Part shown: piece by piece, positions 46,082-59,639 of the stretch
How the letters are laid out: the number at the start of each line of letters is the position of its first letter
How positions within the stretch are numbered: position 1 is the first letter of the stretch
NCBI RefSeq assembly: GCF_901933205.1
Contig: NC_044573.1
Coordinates: forward strand, 37,544,993-37,608,992
Reading direction: 5' to 3'
Length of the DNA: 64,000 nt
DNA from: Camarhynchus parvulus
Lineage: Eukaryota; Chordata; Aves; Passeriformes; Thraupidae
Made by a program: the position numbers and the translations under genes
Notes under the pieces: model-generated
Databases searched by the model: none
Seen by the model: the letters and a program-made list of their open reading frames with translations, nothing else
Told to the model about the DNA's origin: nothing

Positions 46082-48739
46082 GAAAACAATGTCACTTGAA
46101 GAAATTGAGCTATTGAGAGATTCAATTTGCAAGGAAGGAGATGGAAATTACCTAATTGTTTCAATGTACTAGAAGAGGAATCTATTTCTTGGTAGAGAGA
46201 ACTCTTTTCTTCTTGTAATTATGTTGTTAAGTCCCAAATCTCTCTTCAAGGAAGGATGCCATGGGTCTGTCTGGGATCAGTGAACTTTCTGCTCACTTCC
46301 CAATGTTATTGTGGGGTACATATGCCATCTTTCAAGAAGGATGTTGATGTGTGGGTTCTTGCAGCATTAATTTCGTGTCCTATCTTGCTTCCCAGTTTCA
46401 CCTCATTAGCATACTCCATTGCAGGAACCAAGCATTGGAACTCTGTGTGAAGAATGATTCTGGGGTAAGATGTAGACTGTAGAGAGCCCAGATTTGATGC
46501 TCTCATAATATCAGTCTCAGTTTTGCAGCATAGGCATTTTCCTGGCTACAAAGGATTTGGCAGGCTAATGAAACTGCTCCATGGGGAAAAATGTTTTCGT
46601 GATACTTGCTTCTGTATACCAGATATTACAGCAACATTTCTCACTGGAGTAACTCTATTCAAATATTTCATCTAAGGCATTTGTTACCCTTCACCAGTTC
46701 TTTTGCAGGGTGCACAGAGCTACAGACAATATTGCATTGCTAGAGAGGAAGGCATGGACAAAAGTCACTGTAAAGTCAGCAAAAGCCAAGAATTAAAGAA
46801 ATAATCCCAAGCTACGCTGGGTACAACTGGATCAGGAAACCAGAGGAAAAGCCTCAAAAAGCCTGGACTATGGAAGCCATTTAGGAGGTGCAATGGTGAA
46901 CCCCAAATATGATGCAATGAATCTTAAAAATAGTCACTGATTGTGGCTGCTACTTCCTACACTGCTACCTCATTCTTGGTAATAGCTGTAGCAGAAAGCT
47001 ACAGCTTTCCTTGGCTTATTCACAGAGAAATAAGGGAAAAGGGCTTCAGCCTACTCCTGACAGTCTTGCAGCCCAGAGAGTTGCCCATCTTTGGAGGAGG
47101 TCTGTGTAGTATTGTCTCACATTCAACAGCTCCTTTTCCAAGCTTATTTAAGAGCTTAAGGGAACTCAAGCAAATTAACTCAAACCATTTATTAAAGAGG
47201 ATTTCTGGAGATGGTAGATGGTGGAGGAGGAAGACCATGCAGGATAGTTTATGCCATTCACAGATGGGTATGTGAATTGGTCTGTGCTGCTGCATGGTGT
47301 AGGACAGGCAGAGGGAGGTCTCCTAATGTTCTTCCAAAGCTCTGGTACAGGAACTTGGGTAATTAAACATGCCAGAGTAGAGTTAGGTTGCATCATTGGC
47401 TAACAGGTGCTCACCCACACAAATGACTGGAGAAGAATGTGAGTGGAAAAGACAGGTGAAAGCCACTAGCCCGTAAATGTGATGTGCCTCTTCTCCCATG
47501 ATGAGTTACAAAGAGATGCACTACTTGGGGATTGGACTGCAGGAAACAGACTGGGAGATGCAGGGCTTTGTATAGAAGGACATAAAAAGACATGAAGTGA
47601 CATTTAATTCCTTAACTTTTCTTAGCCCTTTTCATTATCCAAAGTGAACCTGAGAGATTCAAAACTCCGGTGGATACTTTTTTTGACTTTGCAATTCAGG
47701 GAGTGAATTACAAAGTAGATATAATAATACATATGATTTTTAATGCCAATTGATTGGCAACTCACAGTAGCTAAGCTTTTTGAACAGTTAGGCTGTAAAT
47801 TCATTGTCTAAATTTGTTTTCAGAGACAGTCCCTGAGGTGATTAGAAACACGGGAATAAATTCATAGTTAGAATGACCTATTTGCAAATAATTTCTTTAA
47901 ATTAAAAAATGGAGTTGATTTGAAGAGAAAACAAATCTCCTGTAGTGAATTATTTGCTCATATCTGTTTCTGAGGTTTCTCATCTCCTTCCATAGATTTC
48001 TAAGCCTTTATGCATGAGTCACTAGCAATATGATGAAACAAGGGATTTGCATTAAATAAAAATTTCCTCCATCTTTTAAGGCACATTTCGTCGCTTCTGT
48101 GCTTCTATCTTTTCTCTCTACAGAAAATCAGAATAGAAAAAATATGTATAGACTATATACCTAATGATATCCTGTGAGGATGTTTTTTCCCACCAGACAT
48201 CCATATTATTCATATTGTTATTTATGAAGCTGTTACTGATCAAGAGATTTTAAAATAATTTTTTTCATCCACAACATGTTTTAGGGACTTGTTTTGGAGA
48301 GTTTGCTTTCCACGGCAAGGTTCCTCATCAGCGGATGTTTATAAAAACGATAATGTGTGGTTTTTATTCTTTGACAAATTGTCTTGTTTTTTCATAGAAG
48401 ACTGACAGTAACTCAGAATCCAGTTATCTGTTTATGCAGTTTTTAACTGCATTACTTTCATAATGATATGCTGTATGTGCTATGCATGGATCCAAAAATA
48501 CAACAATACAATAAATTAGAGAAAGATGATGATTGATTTAAGAGACCTACTGTTTTTATCACACTCTGCTACTGGCATACCAGGAATGCGGTTTTAACGT
48601 TCCACTGCTATCAATATCTTTTAGATAAGCTTTAAATAACCACTGGAAAAACACTTTGGACAGTTTTATGAAGATAATAACAGCAATTAAATCATGATTC
48701 TTTGGGGAGAAACCCTTAGCAAACCACAGATGAAAATTC
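46082..48739. other. unique intergenic sequence
   Basis: No gene or recognised repeat. Positions 47850-48700 are AT-rich and nearly free of open frames. Confidence 0.4.
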
Positions 48740-49140
48740 CTTCATGAGATCTCTTCAGCTGCATGTGCAGAGGCAGAGAAACCCACCACACGAGCAGGAT
48801 CAATGGGGCCCCTTGTTGGGCTGCAGCTGGCATCACACCCCAGCAGGTGTGCAGGATTTGGGCCTCTGTCAGATTCCCGTGCTCCTGCCTGCCTCTTGCC
48901 CCATCCTTCTGGCAGCTGGAGAGGCTGCCCCGCTTCTCCCCCTGGCACCCGGCAGCTGTGCGAGGGCTGCAAGGAGCCCCGCTCCCCCTGCACACAAGGA
49001 TTGCTCTTCATGGCAAAGGCAGAGCCTGGCTGCTGGGCATGACAGTATCTCTGTGCCAAGTGCTTGGGCTGGGCTTGGGAGTGCCCCTGTCTGTCCCGCC
49101 AAACAGTGTATAGATCTTCCCCAGGTACTGCCTTGCTGAG
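48740..49140. other. GC-rich block with stacked chance open frames
   Basis: Frames of 79-131 codons are open at once in several phases on both strands (plus 48744-49139 and 48763-49113; minus 48742-49059 and 48869-49174). This is a composition effect, as at 23.6-24.7 kb. CpGs are modest, so it is not a CpG island. No family resemblance. Confidence 0.5.
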
Positions 49141-52100
49141 TGCCAGGGTGGGGTTTTTGCATAGTTTCTTTCACTCAGGGATGAATTCAAAGTCAAACAG
49201 CTAGAAATGCCCCACTGCAGTGGTCCACCACTTGTTTTCTGGTGGATTATGCTGGGCTTAAGGCAAAAGTGGCTCTGACCTGCAGTCTTGAGGATTCTGC
49301 AGTGGGATGCACAGCTTTGCAGGAGGCTTTTTCTTCACAAAATGTGAGGATGGGCACAGATGTTTAGTGCCTTTGGGTTTTCTCCCTCTATCCTCTTAGA
49401 AGGGTTGTCCCTACTCAAAGCTAATAGCAGCAAATATGTGGTGGTTCCACCCTAGTGACAGAGAATGGGCCACCCACAGGAGTCTGTGCTAGCACTGGCT
49501 AGCACAATGGCTGCGAGAGAGCAAACATCCCCTTAGCCATCACACACAATCCCAGTGGAAGAGTGTTGCTGTGAACTACAGGTGCTGCAAGTATCCTAAA
49601 ATGCCTGTTGGACTAAGAGTGATGAGGCATGGTGGGATTCTGTCTTTGCCTGGGACTAACACCCTGAGCGCTTTACCTCTGGTGAGGTACTTGGCACTGC
49701 TCCTCCAGGCATGGGTGAGTCCTGTCATTTGCTCTTTATTCTCCCTAGGACAGCAGCGGAATAGGGATTCACCATCTGACTAATCCCCCAGATTTCTTAG
49801 TCTCTGCTATCCCTTGCAGCCACAAGTTGAGTCCCAAGACCAATCTGCATTTCTGTTTGGAGTCTTCTAAATGTGAGTCCTGCTGGCAAAACTTAATGGC
49901 TCCTGTTGGCTTGGCACACCCTGGGCAGTAGCAGGTACCCCTTGGTGTTAAAGTCCTCCTGTTCTCTAGGATTTTATTGAGAGGTGCTGCCTATTCCAGC
50001 CAGCAGCCCGGGCTGCAGAGCACTTTCTCACTGCTGCCAGTCAGTAGCTAATGAATTTGATGGAGATTTGCACTGCAATTTGCACAGAGAGCAAGTATAA
50101 TACCACTGGGAGTGGACCTCTGACTTTTCGTGCTCTGGACACTGCAGCCCCACAGAAACAGGGTGAGCAATGGCAAGTTGCAATCTTGTTTCAGGTGTGT
50201 AAAGAGAGTTTGTGAACCAGAAAAGCTTTGGTAGAGAAAGAGGAGAGAACATCATGAGCAGAGTGGGAATACCACAAAAGCATGACTAGCTTTTCCTGGT
50301 GGGTACAATTACCTAAGTCATTGCTTCATTTATATTCCTCCCATACCTAGCTGAGTGCTCACCACTTCATGGTGGCCTCCCAAATGTCCTAAAAGTTGTC
50401 ACTTTGCTAGCTTCCTCCAGGAATAAATAACCCAAGCAGCTAACATGGATTTGTGGCTATCTGAGGACTGCTATTTTTATGGGAAAAAGCTGGGCATTAT
50501 GCATGTAGACAGCGAGTCAGCAGTGAAGCCAAAGTGAGGAATAATGGTGCCTTTAGAGCTTCTTTTCCAAATGCCTGCCATTAGGGTTTTAAGTTCTGAA
50601 AGGAGCTTATTGCTTTCAGGCAGGACTGTTTTACCACAAGAAAATTGGAAAAAGGAGGAAGAAAGAAGAGGGAGGGGAGAGGAAAAAAGGGAGTCTTGTA
50701 TTGTATAAAAACAATTGAGACAGTGGAAAGTGGAATTGGTTACTAATGATCTGTGGCTAAGAAAGCATTAAACACATTCAGACTCCAGCCTCTGTGATGA
50801 TAATACTCAGTGGGTGAGAGGAAGGCAACGTGAATGTCAGTGAAGTAGGGAAGAGCTCTAGTCCCGCTGCAGCGCGGTGCGACTGTCACCCCAGTTTCTG
50901 TGCTCAGCCTGAACCAGGCTGCCTCCTGCCCATTGGGTACCAGGGATGTGCTCCTACATCAGCGATCAGCAACTGCTCTCCTGGCTGCTCCTTGTGGGAA
51001 AGCAAACAAACAAGCTTCTGTCTGATGTCTGTCCGTTTCCTCTGGAGTCCTGCTGAGACTTCATTTGAAAGTGGCTTGTGAGGAGCCTCATTACAGCAGG
51101 GAGGAGTAGGTGTTACTACTGCAGGAGCTGCTGGATGAAATTCTATGGCTTGTGTTTCACAGGGGGTCAGGCTATGTGATTGTTGTAGCAGTTCTTGCTG
51201 CCCTTAAGATCCACGTCCTTGTCTGCTTTAGCAGGGCTGGCTTACAGCCTAGGGGCTGTTACACAGGGGTTTTTGTGAAATGCTGATGTTTTGGTCATCC
51301 TGCTGCCTGTGACTTTAATTTATGCTGCTCAGAAGAGTCTGTCTTATGTACTGGGTTCATATGAACTGCTTTATTTAAATATTTTTTTAAAATATTTGTG
51401 ATGACAATACTTTTGCGGCCACAGCCTCTGTGGACACAGAACATCTGTGACACAGATCTTTGCATTTCATGCCTGTGGGACATGTTCCTCATCCTCTCAG
51501 TAGACCCCTTGCCCTGTGCAGCTCTTCTGAGTGGTGTGTCCTGAGAGTGTCCCTGCCCTATCCCAGTGTCCCTGCACTGCTCACCCCTGCAGCCAACAGC
51601 AGGGCAGTGGGAAGTGCAATCTTTCTGAGGTCTTTATGTTTCCTGCCTGCAAATGTGTCAGTCAGCAGTGAGGAAGGCGAAGGCAGGTGTGTTTGCTTTC
51701 CCAGCTCTGCAGACAGGCATGGCTGCCCTGGAGTTGCACAGGGATAAGTGCAAAATCTGGCACACAATCCCATGTCAGCCACTGCATCCTCAGGTAGGGG
51801 AAAAACTCATGAATAGATCCCAGTAACACTTCACAGTTCACACAGTGAGGTGCTGCCAGACAAACAGGTTTTGTGTCAAAACCTCAATCCTGTCCCAAAA
51901 ACTGAGAACATCTGGATGATTTCCCGACAAGGGCTCAACCCTGCAAGATGGCCAGGCTGGCTGTATTTCATGAGCCAAAAGTGAAAGAATACAGTGGCTA
52001 GGTAACCAGGTTCCATTTGGAGATTCTCATTTTATTATTTTGCTAAAATATCCTATAGTTTGATGACTTCAGTCACAGGCTGCCTTGTTTATTTGCTCTG

Positions 52101-54801
52101 CTGCTAAACTGTGATTTCTGAAATCACTCCCTGTTGGGCCTTTTATAATTCTCAGCTTCCCTAATAACCTTAATTTTCTGTCACAATTTTCTTTTCCAGT
52201 GTTAACACCTGCTATTTTATTCCTCTTTGTAAACTGGAAACTCTTATGGCAAGTCTCTCTTCAGTAAAGTGGTTATGGTGAACTGACATATCCTAATAAA
52301 ATCCTGTGTTCATATGGAGCTCAGATACTGAGGAAATTTGAAAGGTGTGTGAAACACTTTTCTATTAAAACAATGAAAAATCATTCATCTTCAGTAATAT
52401 TGTATAGGAAAATTAACAGTAAAAAAATGGTATGGTCATTCCAAGTCAGACTACAGCTTTTGACTTTTCTTGTATATCTGAATTATTAAGGAAGAAAAGA
52501 AAGAATCCATTATATACAATTTTAAATGTAATTAATATAAAAATTATTTATATTTTTTTTACTGTGGTAAATAATACAACTGCATGACCCAGTAGACAGT
52601 GGCCCACTAGGAAAGCACTTTTGCTGGGAAATCTTCTTTTGCTGTCTCAGATATGTGAGGCCTAGCTGTGCTAGTTCTCACCATCACACCAGAACAAAAA
52701 TTAGGTTTCCTTTAGCAGACCTGAAATTTTTTGTGTTGCAGATAAAACCAACCTCAGCTTATGTACCATACTATGTTTCTGCACGAAATTGTCACCATCT
52801 TGGTCTAATTTGCTCCCGTTTAAATGTAATGAAAATGCCTGACAGTTACAGGCATCACTCAGTTTACAGTGAGGATGCATCAGTCAAAGCTGGCTCCCAA
52901 GATGGAAAACTGCATCAGTGTAAATCTTGGCATGACGTCAGTGGCATGACTCTGGATTTTCATCAGTGGATGTTAGAGGGTATTTCCTTCTTTAGAGAGT
53001 TGTTCCAGTCTTCTACAGAAGGGCAGTCCCATGGGGCACTTGTTTAACTTCTTTTGCTAGCTCTGAGGGAGGAAAATTATTTCCTTTAGACAGGGATTTT
53101 ATCTGGAGTGGATTCCCTCTTCCAGTTGTTTTGTATCATAACCAGTAGAGGAAGAGACTTTCCATAACATCTTCCATAATAGAAAGATGATACAAGAAAC
53201 TGGAGTGCAGAGGATAATGCAAAAACAAGACATTATGAAAGTAGTCTTTGTCCAGGATGAAAGTTGCTGCTCTCCAAGCAGGCATCCTGGAAATAGCTAT
53301 TTTCAGCAAAGTTCAAATACTCTTACTTCATGTGCCTTTTCTTCATGTTCACAGGTCCATCACTGATGTGCATGCATTGCTTGTGATATAAGAATTTACA
53401 ATGATTTATGGCTCATCTTTTTATCATTTGTTTCTACCTTTGCTATTCCTGTTCTAAAATGAGGGCAGTATGTTATGATGACTTTGAATTTGTGCAAAGA
53501 GGGAACAGGAAGCTGTGACTGGTCTAGTGCATTGCTCAAGTGAATTTCCTGATTACAAACTGACTCCTAAGAGTGTAATTAACCCAGTCATGCTGAATGT
53601 GTACAATTAATTATTTGTACCAGTATACCCAGGAAGTCCAATTCAAGGACTGTGATACAGATAGATACAGAGCGATATGAAGTCCTTGCTCTACAAAGCA
53701 AACTCTTTGGATATCGAACAAGATATGCTAAGTAGTACAGATCCCTGTTCTGAGGTCATATCTTTTTATTTAAGTTTAGCTCTTACAAGCTTTATTTGAC
53801 ACTTTCTGCTCCTTTCAGTGGATGGACAGTGAACAGTCATTTCCTATCCACTGACTTCACACCATCACGAGTTTTCAGAACTCGTGTAAACCACACCATA
53901 GCTTATCATATTTGGTCCTTCTCTGAGCTTTAGCCACCTCAGATATGTCCTTTGTGTCCTTTTGTTGAGATGAGGTGACCCTCACTGAAAAACATTCAAG
54001 ATGTAGATGAACAGAATCAAAATTGTTTTTGTCTTGTTTTTTTTACTGGCATTTGAGTTGTTTTTTAACTGTTGCTGAGCAGAGCTGATGCTTTTGCAGA
54101 GCTGTCTATTGTAACCTTGAGCATCCGCTATTGAATGGTAATTGTCACCTCAGAGTCCATAATTTTATTTCACTGTGAAGGGTATTTGTTCTATTCTAAG
54201 TGCAGACTTTCTGTTTCACATGTTTTGGCCCTTTATTTGTCCCTGCAGATCTTTTCCACTTATGCTATGGCTGCTCCCATTGATGGGAGACTTTACCCAA
54301 AGAGTTGGAACATCCAGTTGTATTTTACTTGACTGTCTCCTCTGACCCATATGTTAATTAACTTCAAAAAACTCAGATTTTATAAGGCATAATGCTCCAC
54401 TACAGAACTGACATTGGCTCTTCCATATAAGTTGCATTCAGACATATATTTGTCCTTTATCATAACCTTTACCAATTTGTGCACTAGAGTTACAGGCTTG
54501 CAGGTCTGTAGCTCTCCAGATCCTCACCAGTGTCACATTTGCTAACCCTCAGTGTTCAGTGCCTAAAAATCAACATGGGAGGTTAGGTACCGCTATCAGT
54601 GATACTGCTCTTACTTCCTTGAGCTTTCTCAAAACTCTTGATAACTATCTTCCCATCCAGACAACTCATTAACACTTGCGTTAGCATTACAACAGCCTTT
54701 CCACAGTCAGCTATGTTTCAGATAGATCCTGTGCAATATTGCCTGCATAAAAGGCTTCTAGTGAGGAAGTATCAGCTGTTCCTTCTACATGATCCTAGAA
54801 A
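49141..54801. other. unique intergenic sequence
   Basis: No convincing gene or repeat. Noted small structures: a full CRE palindrome TGACGTCA at 52933-52940, an inverted repeat GTACAA...TTGTAC around TTAATTA (53601-53620), and an 8-bp hairpin at 53866-53886. A 130-codon plus frame (52655-53047) contains an acceptor-like TTTTTTGTGTTGCAG at about 52726-52740 but otherwise looks random. Confidence 0.4.
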
Positions 54802-55250
54802 CATAGAATCATAGAATGATTTATGATTTAGACATTAGAGATCATCTAGTTCCAGCCTCACATGCCATGGGCAGAAACACATGTCACTAGAGCAGAATGT
54901 CCAGAGCCCCATCCAACCTGACCTTGTACACTTCCAGGAATGGGACATCCACAGCTTCTCTGGGTAACCTGCTTCAGTGCCTCACCACCCTCACAGCAAA
55001 GAATATTTTTCCAAAGTCTAATCTTAACCTGACATCTTTCAGTTTGAAGCCATTCCGCCTTGTCCTGTCATCGCATGCTCTTGCAAAAAGTCTCTCACCA
55101 TCTTTCTTGTAGGCTCCCTTCAGGTATGGGAAGGCCACAGTGATGCAGGTATTCACTCTGCTTTTCTGCAGCAGAATTATACCTTGAGCATTCAGCCTGT
55201 CAGTGGGCTCCACAGACTGCCTGGCAGGCTTTTTGCTCTGATGTTGATGA
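54802..55250 (-). mobile_element. CR1 LINE, 3' portion with decayed ORF2 end
   Basis: The + strand begins CATAGAATCATAGAATG, the reverse complement of the CR1 3' tandem octamer, so the element reads leftward. The minus strand encodes the CR1 ORF2 C-terminus: YKKDGERLFARACDDRTRRN, then a stretch ending FFAVRVVRH, then a TGA where CR1 normally has Trp, then SRLPREAVDVPFLEVYKVRL, with the natural stop at 54887-54889. The nonsense change and many substitutions show it is dead. Similarity fades to the right (about 55150-55250), where CTTTTCTGCAG and ATTCAGCCTGTC still match CR1 reverse-transcriptase sequence. Confidence 0.93.
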
Positions 55251-55289
55251 TTCCTGTGGAAGGGGAATTTAGTACTATGTTTGATTGCT

Positions 55290-55800
55290 CCAGCCAAATG
55301 TTCTTCAAACTTTTTTTTCCCCCTGGCCTGCCTAATTATATTTTTTGCATTTAATCTGCCAGGTTTTATGATCCTTTTTATTTTCTTCATTTGGATACAG
55401 CTTCTGCTTTTGAATGATGCTGTCTCAAGTCTAATAAACTCTTTTACTTCCCAAATCTTTAGCTCACTGCTCCATCACACCTGCTTTTTTTAATTGTTTC
55501 TCAAGTTTTTCCTAACAGACAGTGTGCACTGGAGCTCTGCTTTTAGTAGGATGTTCTTTGGTAATCCTTGTGCTATCCATGAGGATTTTGCTCTCTCAGA
55601 TAACTATTTTAGTTTCCTTTTAAACAATTTTCCTCCTTTTCACATACTTCAATTTCTTGAGGTTTAGCCCAGTTGTGGTGGCTTTTTGATCTTTGATGCT
55701 CTAAAGAGTATATTTGATCTAAGTATGTCGTGATCATTGCTTTTCAATGGTGGTTTTTCTATGAACATTTAAACCAGAACCTACATAGTCTTTACTGTCA
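55290..55800 (-). mobile_element. older CR1/L3-like LINE internal segment (tentative)
   Basis: Contains TGGCCTGCCTAATTATATTT, TTTGCATTTAATCTGCCAGG and later CCCAGTTGTGGTGGC. This recalls an internal ORF2 segment of CR1/L3-type LINEs common in reptile and bird genomes. The minus frame here reads GRLNAKNIIRQARGKKKFEE and joins the CR1 C-terminal frame of the neighbouring element without an intervening stop. Either one long element has an internal deletion, or the CR1 inserted beside or into an older LINE. The family match is from memory. Confidence 0.4.
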
Positions 55801-56939
55801 TGACACAAGATATGTTGAAATCCTGAGATGAAAAGGTTTTAAGGTGATAAGGAGACAGCTCAGGTACGTGTACCAGGGTCAAGGTGATTGATTTGAAGGT
55901 AAAAATGTAGGAGAGTTTTAGGAATATATTTTGAAGTATTCAACTGTTAATGGAAATTATCAGAGATCAGGAAGGAGGGTAGTGGTGTGGAGATGGAACG
56001 ACTTAGGCTAATATCACTGGAGAAACAGAGCTGGGCTCAGTAAGATACCATAGAGTAACTTCAGACAGTATTGAGAACAAGCAGAGGAGAGGAAATAATG
56101 GACCAGGAAAGTAATTTTTGGTAGCAGCACTTAGAATGGATTTGAAGAGTAATCCAGGAATATTTTGGTCAGATGGTGTGGCATGAGGAGATAATGTGAC
56201 CTTTCTCCATACTAATTTGTTCATGCAAACAAAGCTGCCTCTTTCAAGATGCTGTCAGCATCTTGAAGGCATTTGGAAAACCAGGCCCTGTCTTGAAGGA
56301 GTTCATATATTAAAAAAAGATTCAAATCTCAGAAAATGTTAATGGACTAATGCATGAGAGAAATTAAGGATTAGAAATTGTGAGTAGTGCTGATGGTCTT
56401 GAAAATATACAGAGTCCTGCAATGCTATATTACTTGTGCCACACTGCTTAGAAGATCCTCTAGGAAAATTAGCAGAAGAACCTCAGGTCAAAATTGTAGC
56501 AAAAGGCTAATCCTTCAATTAATCAAATCATTGCGGATGAAGTTTTTTTATGCAAAGGGAGCAGGTAATTTTGCATTACTGTTTTGCACATGTAGGCTTT
56601 ATTCACTAAGGAAATGTAATCATCAGTCCAGGCAGTGCTTTTCTCCTTTCCTCCCAGCCACTAGCTTAGAAATAAATGTGTGCAGAATGGATGTGTGTGG
56701 TAGTAGCTATATTCTTTCCCCCTGATTTATTTGGTTCCATACACGCTGAATACATCAGGCATTTGTTTAAGTGTATCTTTCTAGGTAACTGTGGACTGGA
56801 GGAATATTGAACTTGGTATAATACGAATCTCTCAATAAATAAAAAGTCTCCCACTAAATCTCCCTTTATAAAGGCTGAGAAGAGAGATCTGTAGCATTCC
56901 ACCTGCGTATGAATCGATTTCAATCAGCCTTTAGGAGGT
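55801..56939. other. unique intergenic sequence
   Basis: No gene or further repeat recognised. The frame at 56387-56725 is probably chance. Confidence 0.35.
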
Positions 56940-57420
56940 TTCAGGCTGTGTTAGCTGTAGGATAGCACAGCACAGCAGCAAAACTGCCCTCGCATCCCTT
57001 ATTGACAGGTTTGTTATGAAACATGGAATATTTAGATTGAGGAGATTCATCCCAGTACTGCAGATGCCCAGCCCTATTATCTTCATTTCAAGTCTGCTCT
57101 AATGCTACCACAAGCACACCAGCTTTCCCCATTGTATGCAACAGGACACTGACTTCTCCAGATAGGCCTTTCCTGCAAATGAATTAGCTCTTTAAGGCCA
57201 GGACACTGAGGGGGATATTTTCTGGTTACTTTTTTCAAGGGCAATTTCTGTATCTAGGAAAATGGGCCAACTTTTCCATTTCAGAATCCTCTGATTCACA
57301 TATGGGCAAGGTGAGAGGTTAGAGGCTTCATTGTTAATGAGTGAGGCAGCCTCTGATTTTTACACTAATTGAAGCATTTACATTTTTCAGCAGAACTAAA
57401 ATGCAAAACTAACACATTCC
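56940..57420. promoter_or_regulatory. candidate conserved non-coding element
   Basis: Repeat-free unique sequence with TTATTGACAGGTTTG (MEIS/TGIF-type TGACAG) near 57000, AATGAATTAGCTC near 57180, TTCATTGTTAATGAGTG near 57328 and ACACTAATTGAAGC near 57362. Motif density is the only support. Confidence 0.22.
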
Positions 57421-59639
57421 TTGGAGATTTATAACCCCACAATAGATTCTCCTATCCTCTCTCCCTTAATTATCCCAAATTATCTGAACTCTCATGAAGA
57501 AGAAAGAAATTAATATTAATATTCCATTTAGAATATACTCTAAAATGCAGTAGAAAATGGAGGCAATAATAATGATAAAGAGGGTAGCTAAGATGATTTG
57601 GAATATATAATCTTTCTTCTCTTCATTGCAGCTTTCTTATACTAGAGTAAACCAGAAACACTCAGTCTTGCATTCATTTAGCAAAGCAATTTTTTTTTTT
57701 GCAGTAACCTCCAGTGTATGAGTAAAAGCTCAGTAAAATATTGTTTTGTCTGTTAAATGTAATATTTTGGCTCTGCACCTTGATCAGAAAAAAAATAGAG
57801 ATAAAAGAAATTGGATAACTCTTTTTGAATAGTGTTTGTACATGGGGGGCAAATATACACGTGTGACTCATCACTGGAGAGTAGGCAGGAAAAACAACTA
57901 GAAGAAAAGAGCAGCTATAAACTGAGCACGAACTGAAGCAGAAATTATAGTTTAAGTTGAAAGAAAGGAGGAAATTACAGTTACCAGAAGAGGAAACAGT
58001 GGGGTCAAACTAATCAAAAACTGCAAATGTTGAATTTGTGTCTATGGACCACAAGTCAGAGAGAGAGAGTGTACTTGCATGAAATTGGCAGAGAGGTGCC
58101 ACAGAGAAGGGTGGAAGTGGGAAAGGAAGAATCTCTCTTCATTGGGATGGTGAGACCAAAGTACCTGGTAAATGTCCAGCTGGCCACTGACTGCCCAGTG
58201 TTGTGAGTTAGAGGTTTGTAGTTGGCCTTTCCTGCTCTGAGGTGGTCGCCAGCTGCTGTGCCAAGATCCTTGCTCTCAGCTCCAGGACATTGACTACAGG
58301 GCTCCCACTGCCCTGGAAGTTTGCAGTTACAAGACCTGAGGGGAGGATTGGTTTAGTTTAGGTTTACAGGTGTTCTAAGATGGAAAACAGCCTTGAGAAA
58401 TGGTCCTTGATGGTAGGATACCATTCACACGGAATGTAAAGTATGCCCAAGTTCAGCTTTAAAATTGAGAGTGTATTATTTTCGTGAGTCCCACAACCAC
58501 TTCTACATTTTATTCAGTGTGAATTTGTTCAGTGTATCCACTCACTGAGAGAAGTCAGGGACTTTCAAAGGACCCACCACTTGTGAAGATGTTGGCTTAC
58601 ATACACCTGCCTTGGTGTTGCACTGTGGGCTATGATTAAAACCATGTTATCCCATGAAGCAATGTTTGATTTCTTGGATAATATTTTGTGTCAAAATTGT
58701 AACTTTTAAAAGGTGGGAGGGATATGAAGTAACTGTACTCTCCTATGCTTATAGACACTTTTCTTCTTACTGTCTTAGTACAATGTTAGCAAGTTGCTGT
58801 AAGGGTAGAAGACATCAACTACAGTGAAGCCCATTTGCAAAGCTGTTGCATAGGGCATCACAGATTGGGCCTGAGGATGAATTGTGGGTGAAAAGATTGT
58901 CATATTAAAAAGAAACAAAACACTAACAATAGAGAATGATACTAAAAATAGTGAACAGACTTGAGCTCAGCTGTGAATTTGAAAACCCATTTTACTGTTT
59001 CTTTTTAGCTGGAAAATAGCCTTTACTGTTTTTGTAACAATTTGCCTGCTCTCTTTTGTTTGGTCAGCTTTCAGAGGCTCAAGACATGTTTGTGAGAAGT
59101 ATTGAGGCGTGGAGAAATGCATAGAAACTGGTCATGGTCAACATACAATCCAGTTGCTCAGGACTGTGCATGGCTGCACAGTGGTAGTGCTGTGTGTATG
59201 TACAGTTGTAGTGCAGCTGGGGGATACTGTGGGTTGGATATTTTGGGTTCATTTTTTGTATAGAGCTTCTGTGAAAGAAACTTGTGTTTCTCAGCCTCTC
59301 CAACAAGACAAAATATTTGGGAAGGAACACTAGGTCCCAATGAAGTGTTGTTCTGTTCAATATAGCAACATTCAGTCTCAGGAAAAGCAATTTTGTGATC
59401 CTGCCTCCTTGGTTTTATTTAAAAGTCAGAAAAATAAAACCCAAATTGAACCAAAACTCATGGCTAAGGATGTTAGTAGTAGTAAGTAGCTACAGGTTTT
59501 TGGTGTGAGTGTGTGTTTTGAATAGTTACTAGCAATATGTGACCTTTAAACATAATGGAATGGGGAAACTAGATTTTATTTCATTTAGTCAGATGTAACA
59601 ATCAAGAACATTTGCAATCCACCACTGAGAAACAGTAAT
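57421..59639. other. unique intergenic sequence
   Basis: No gene recognised. AT-rich to about 57,700, then mixed composition. A short GAGAGAGAGAG run lies near 58060. Frames at 59079-59390 are open on both strands and not protein-like. Confidence 0.4.

Noticed and set aside
48742..49174. Several 80-131-codon frames, both strands
   Set aside because: Mutually overlapping in a GC-rich stretch; composition effect rather than genes.
52655..53047. 130-codon + frame with an internal acceptor-like TTGCAG
   Set aside because: No matching donor, no family resemblance, and the segment after the acceptor is His/Ser-rich without a recognisable domain.
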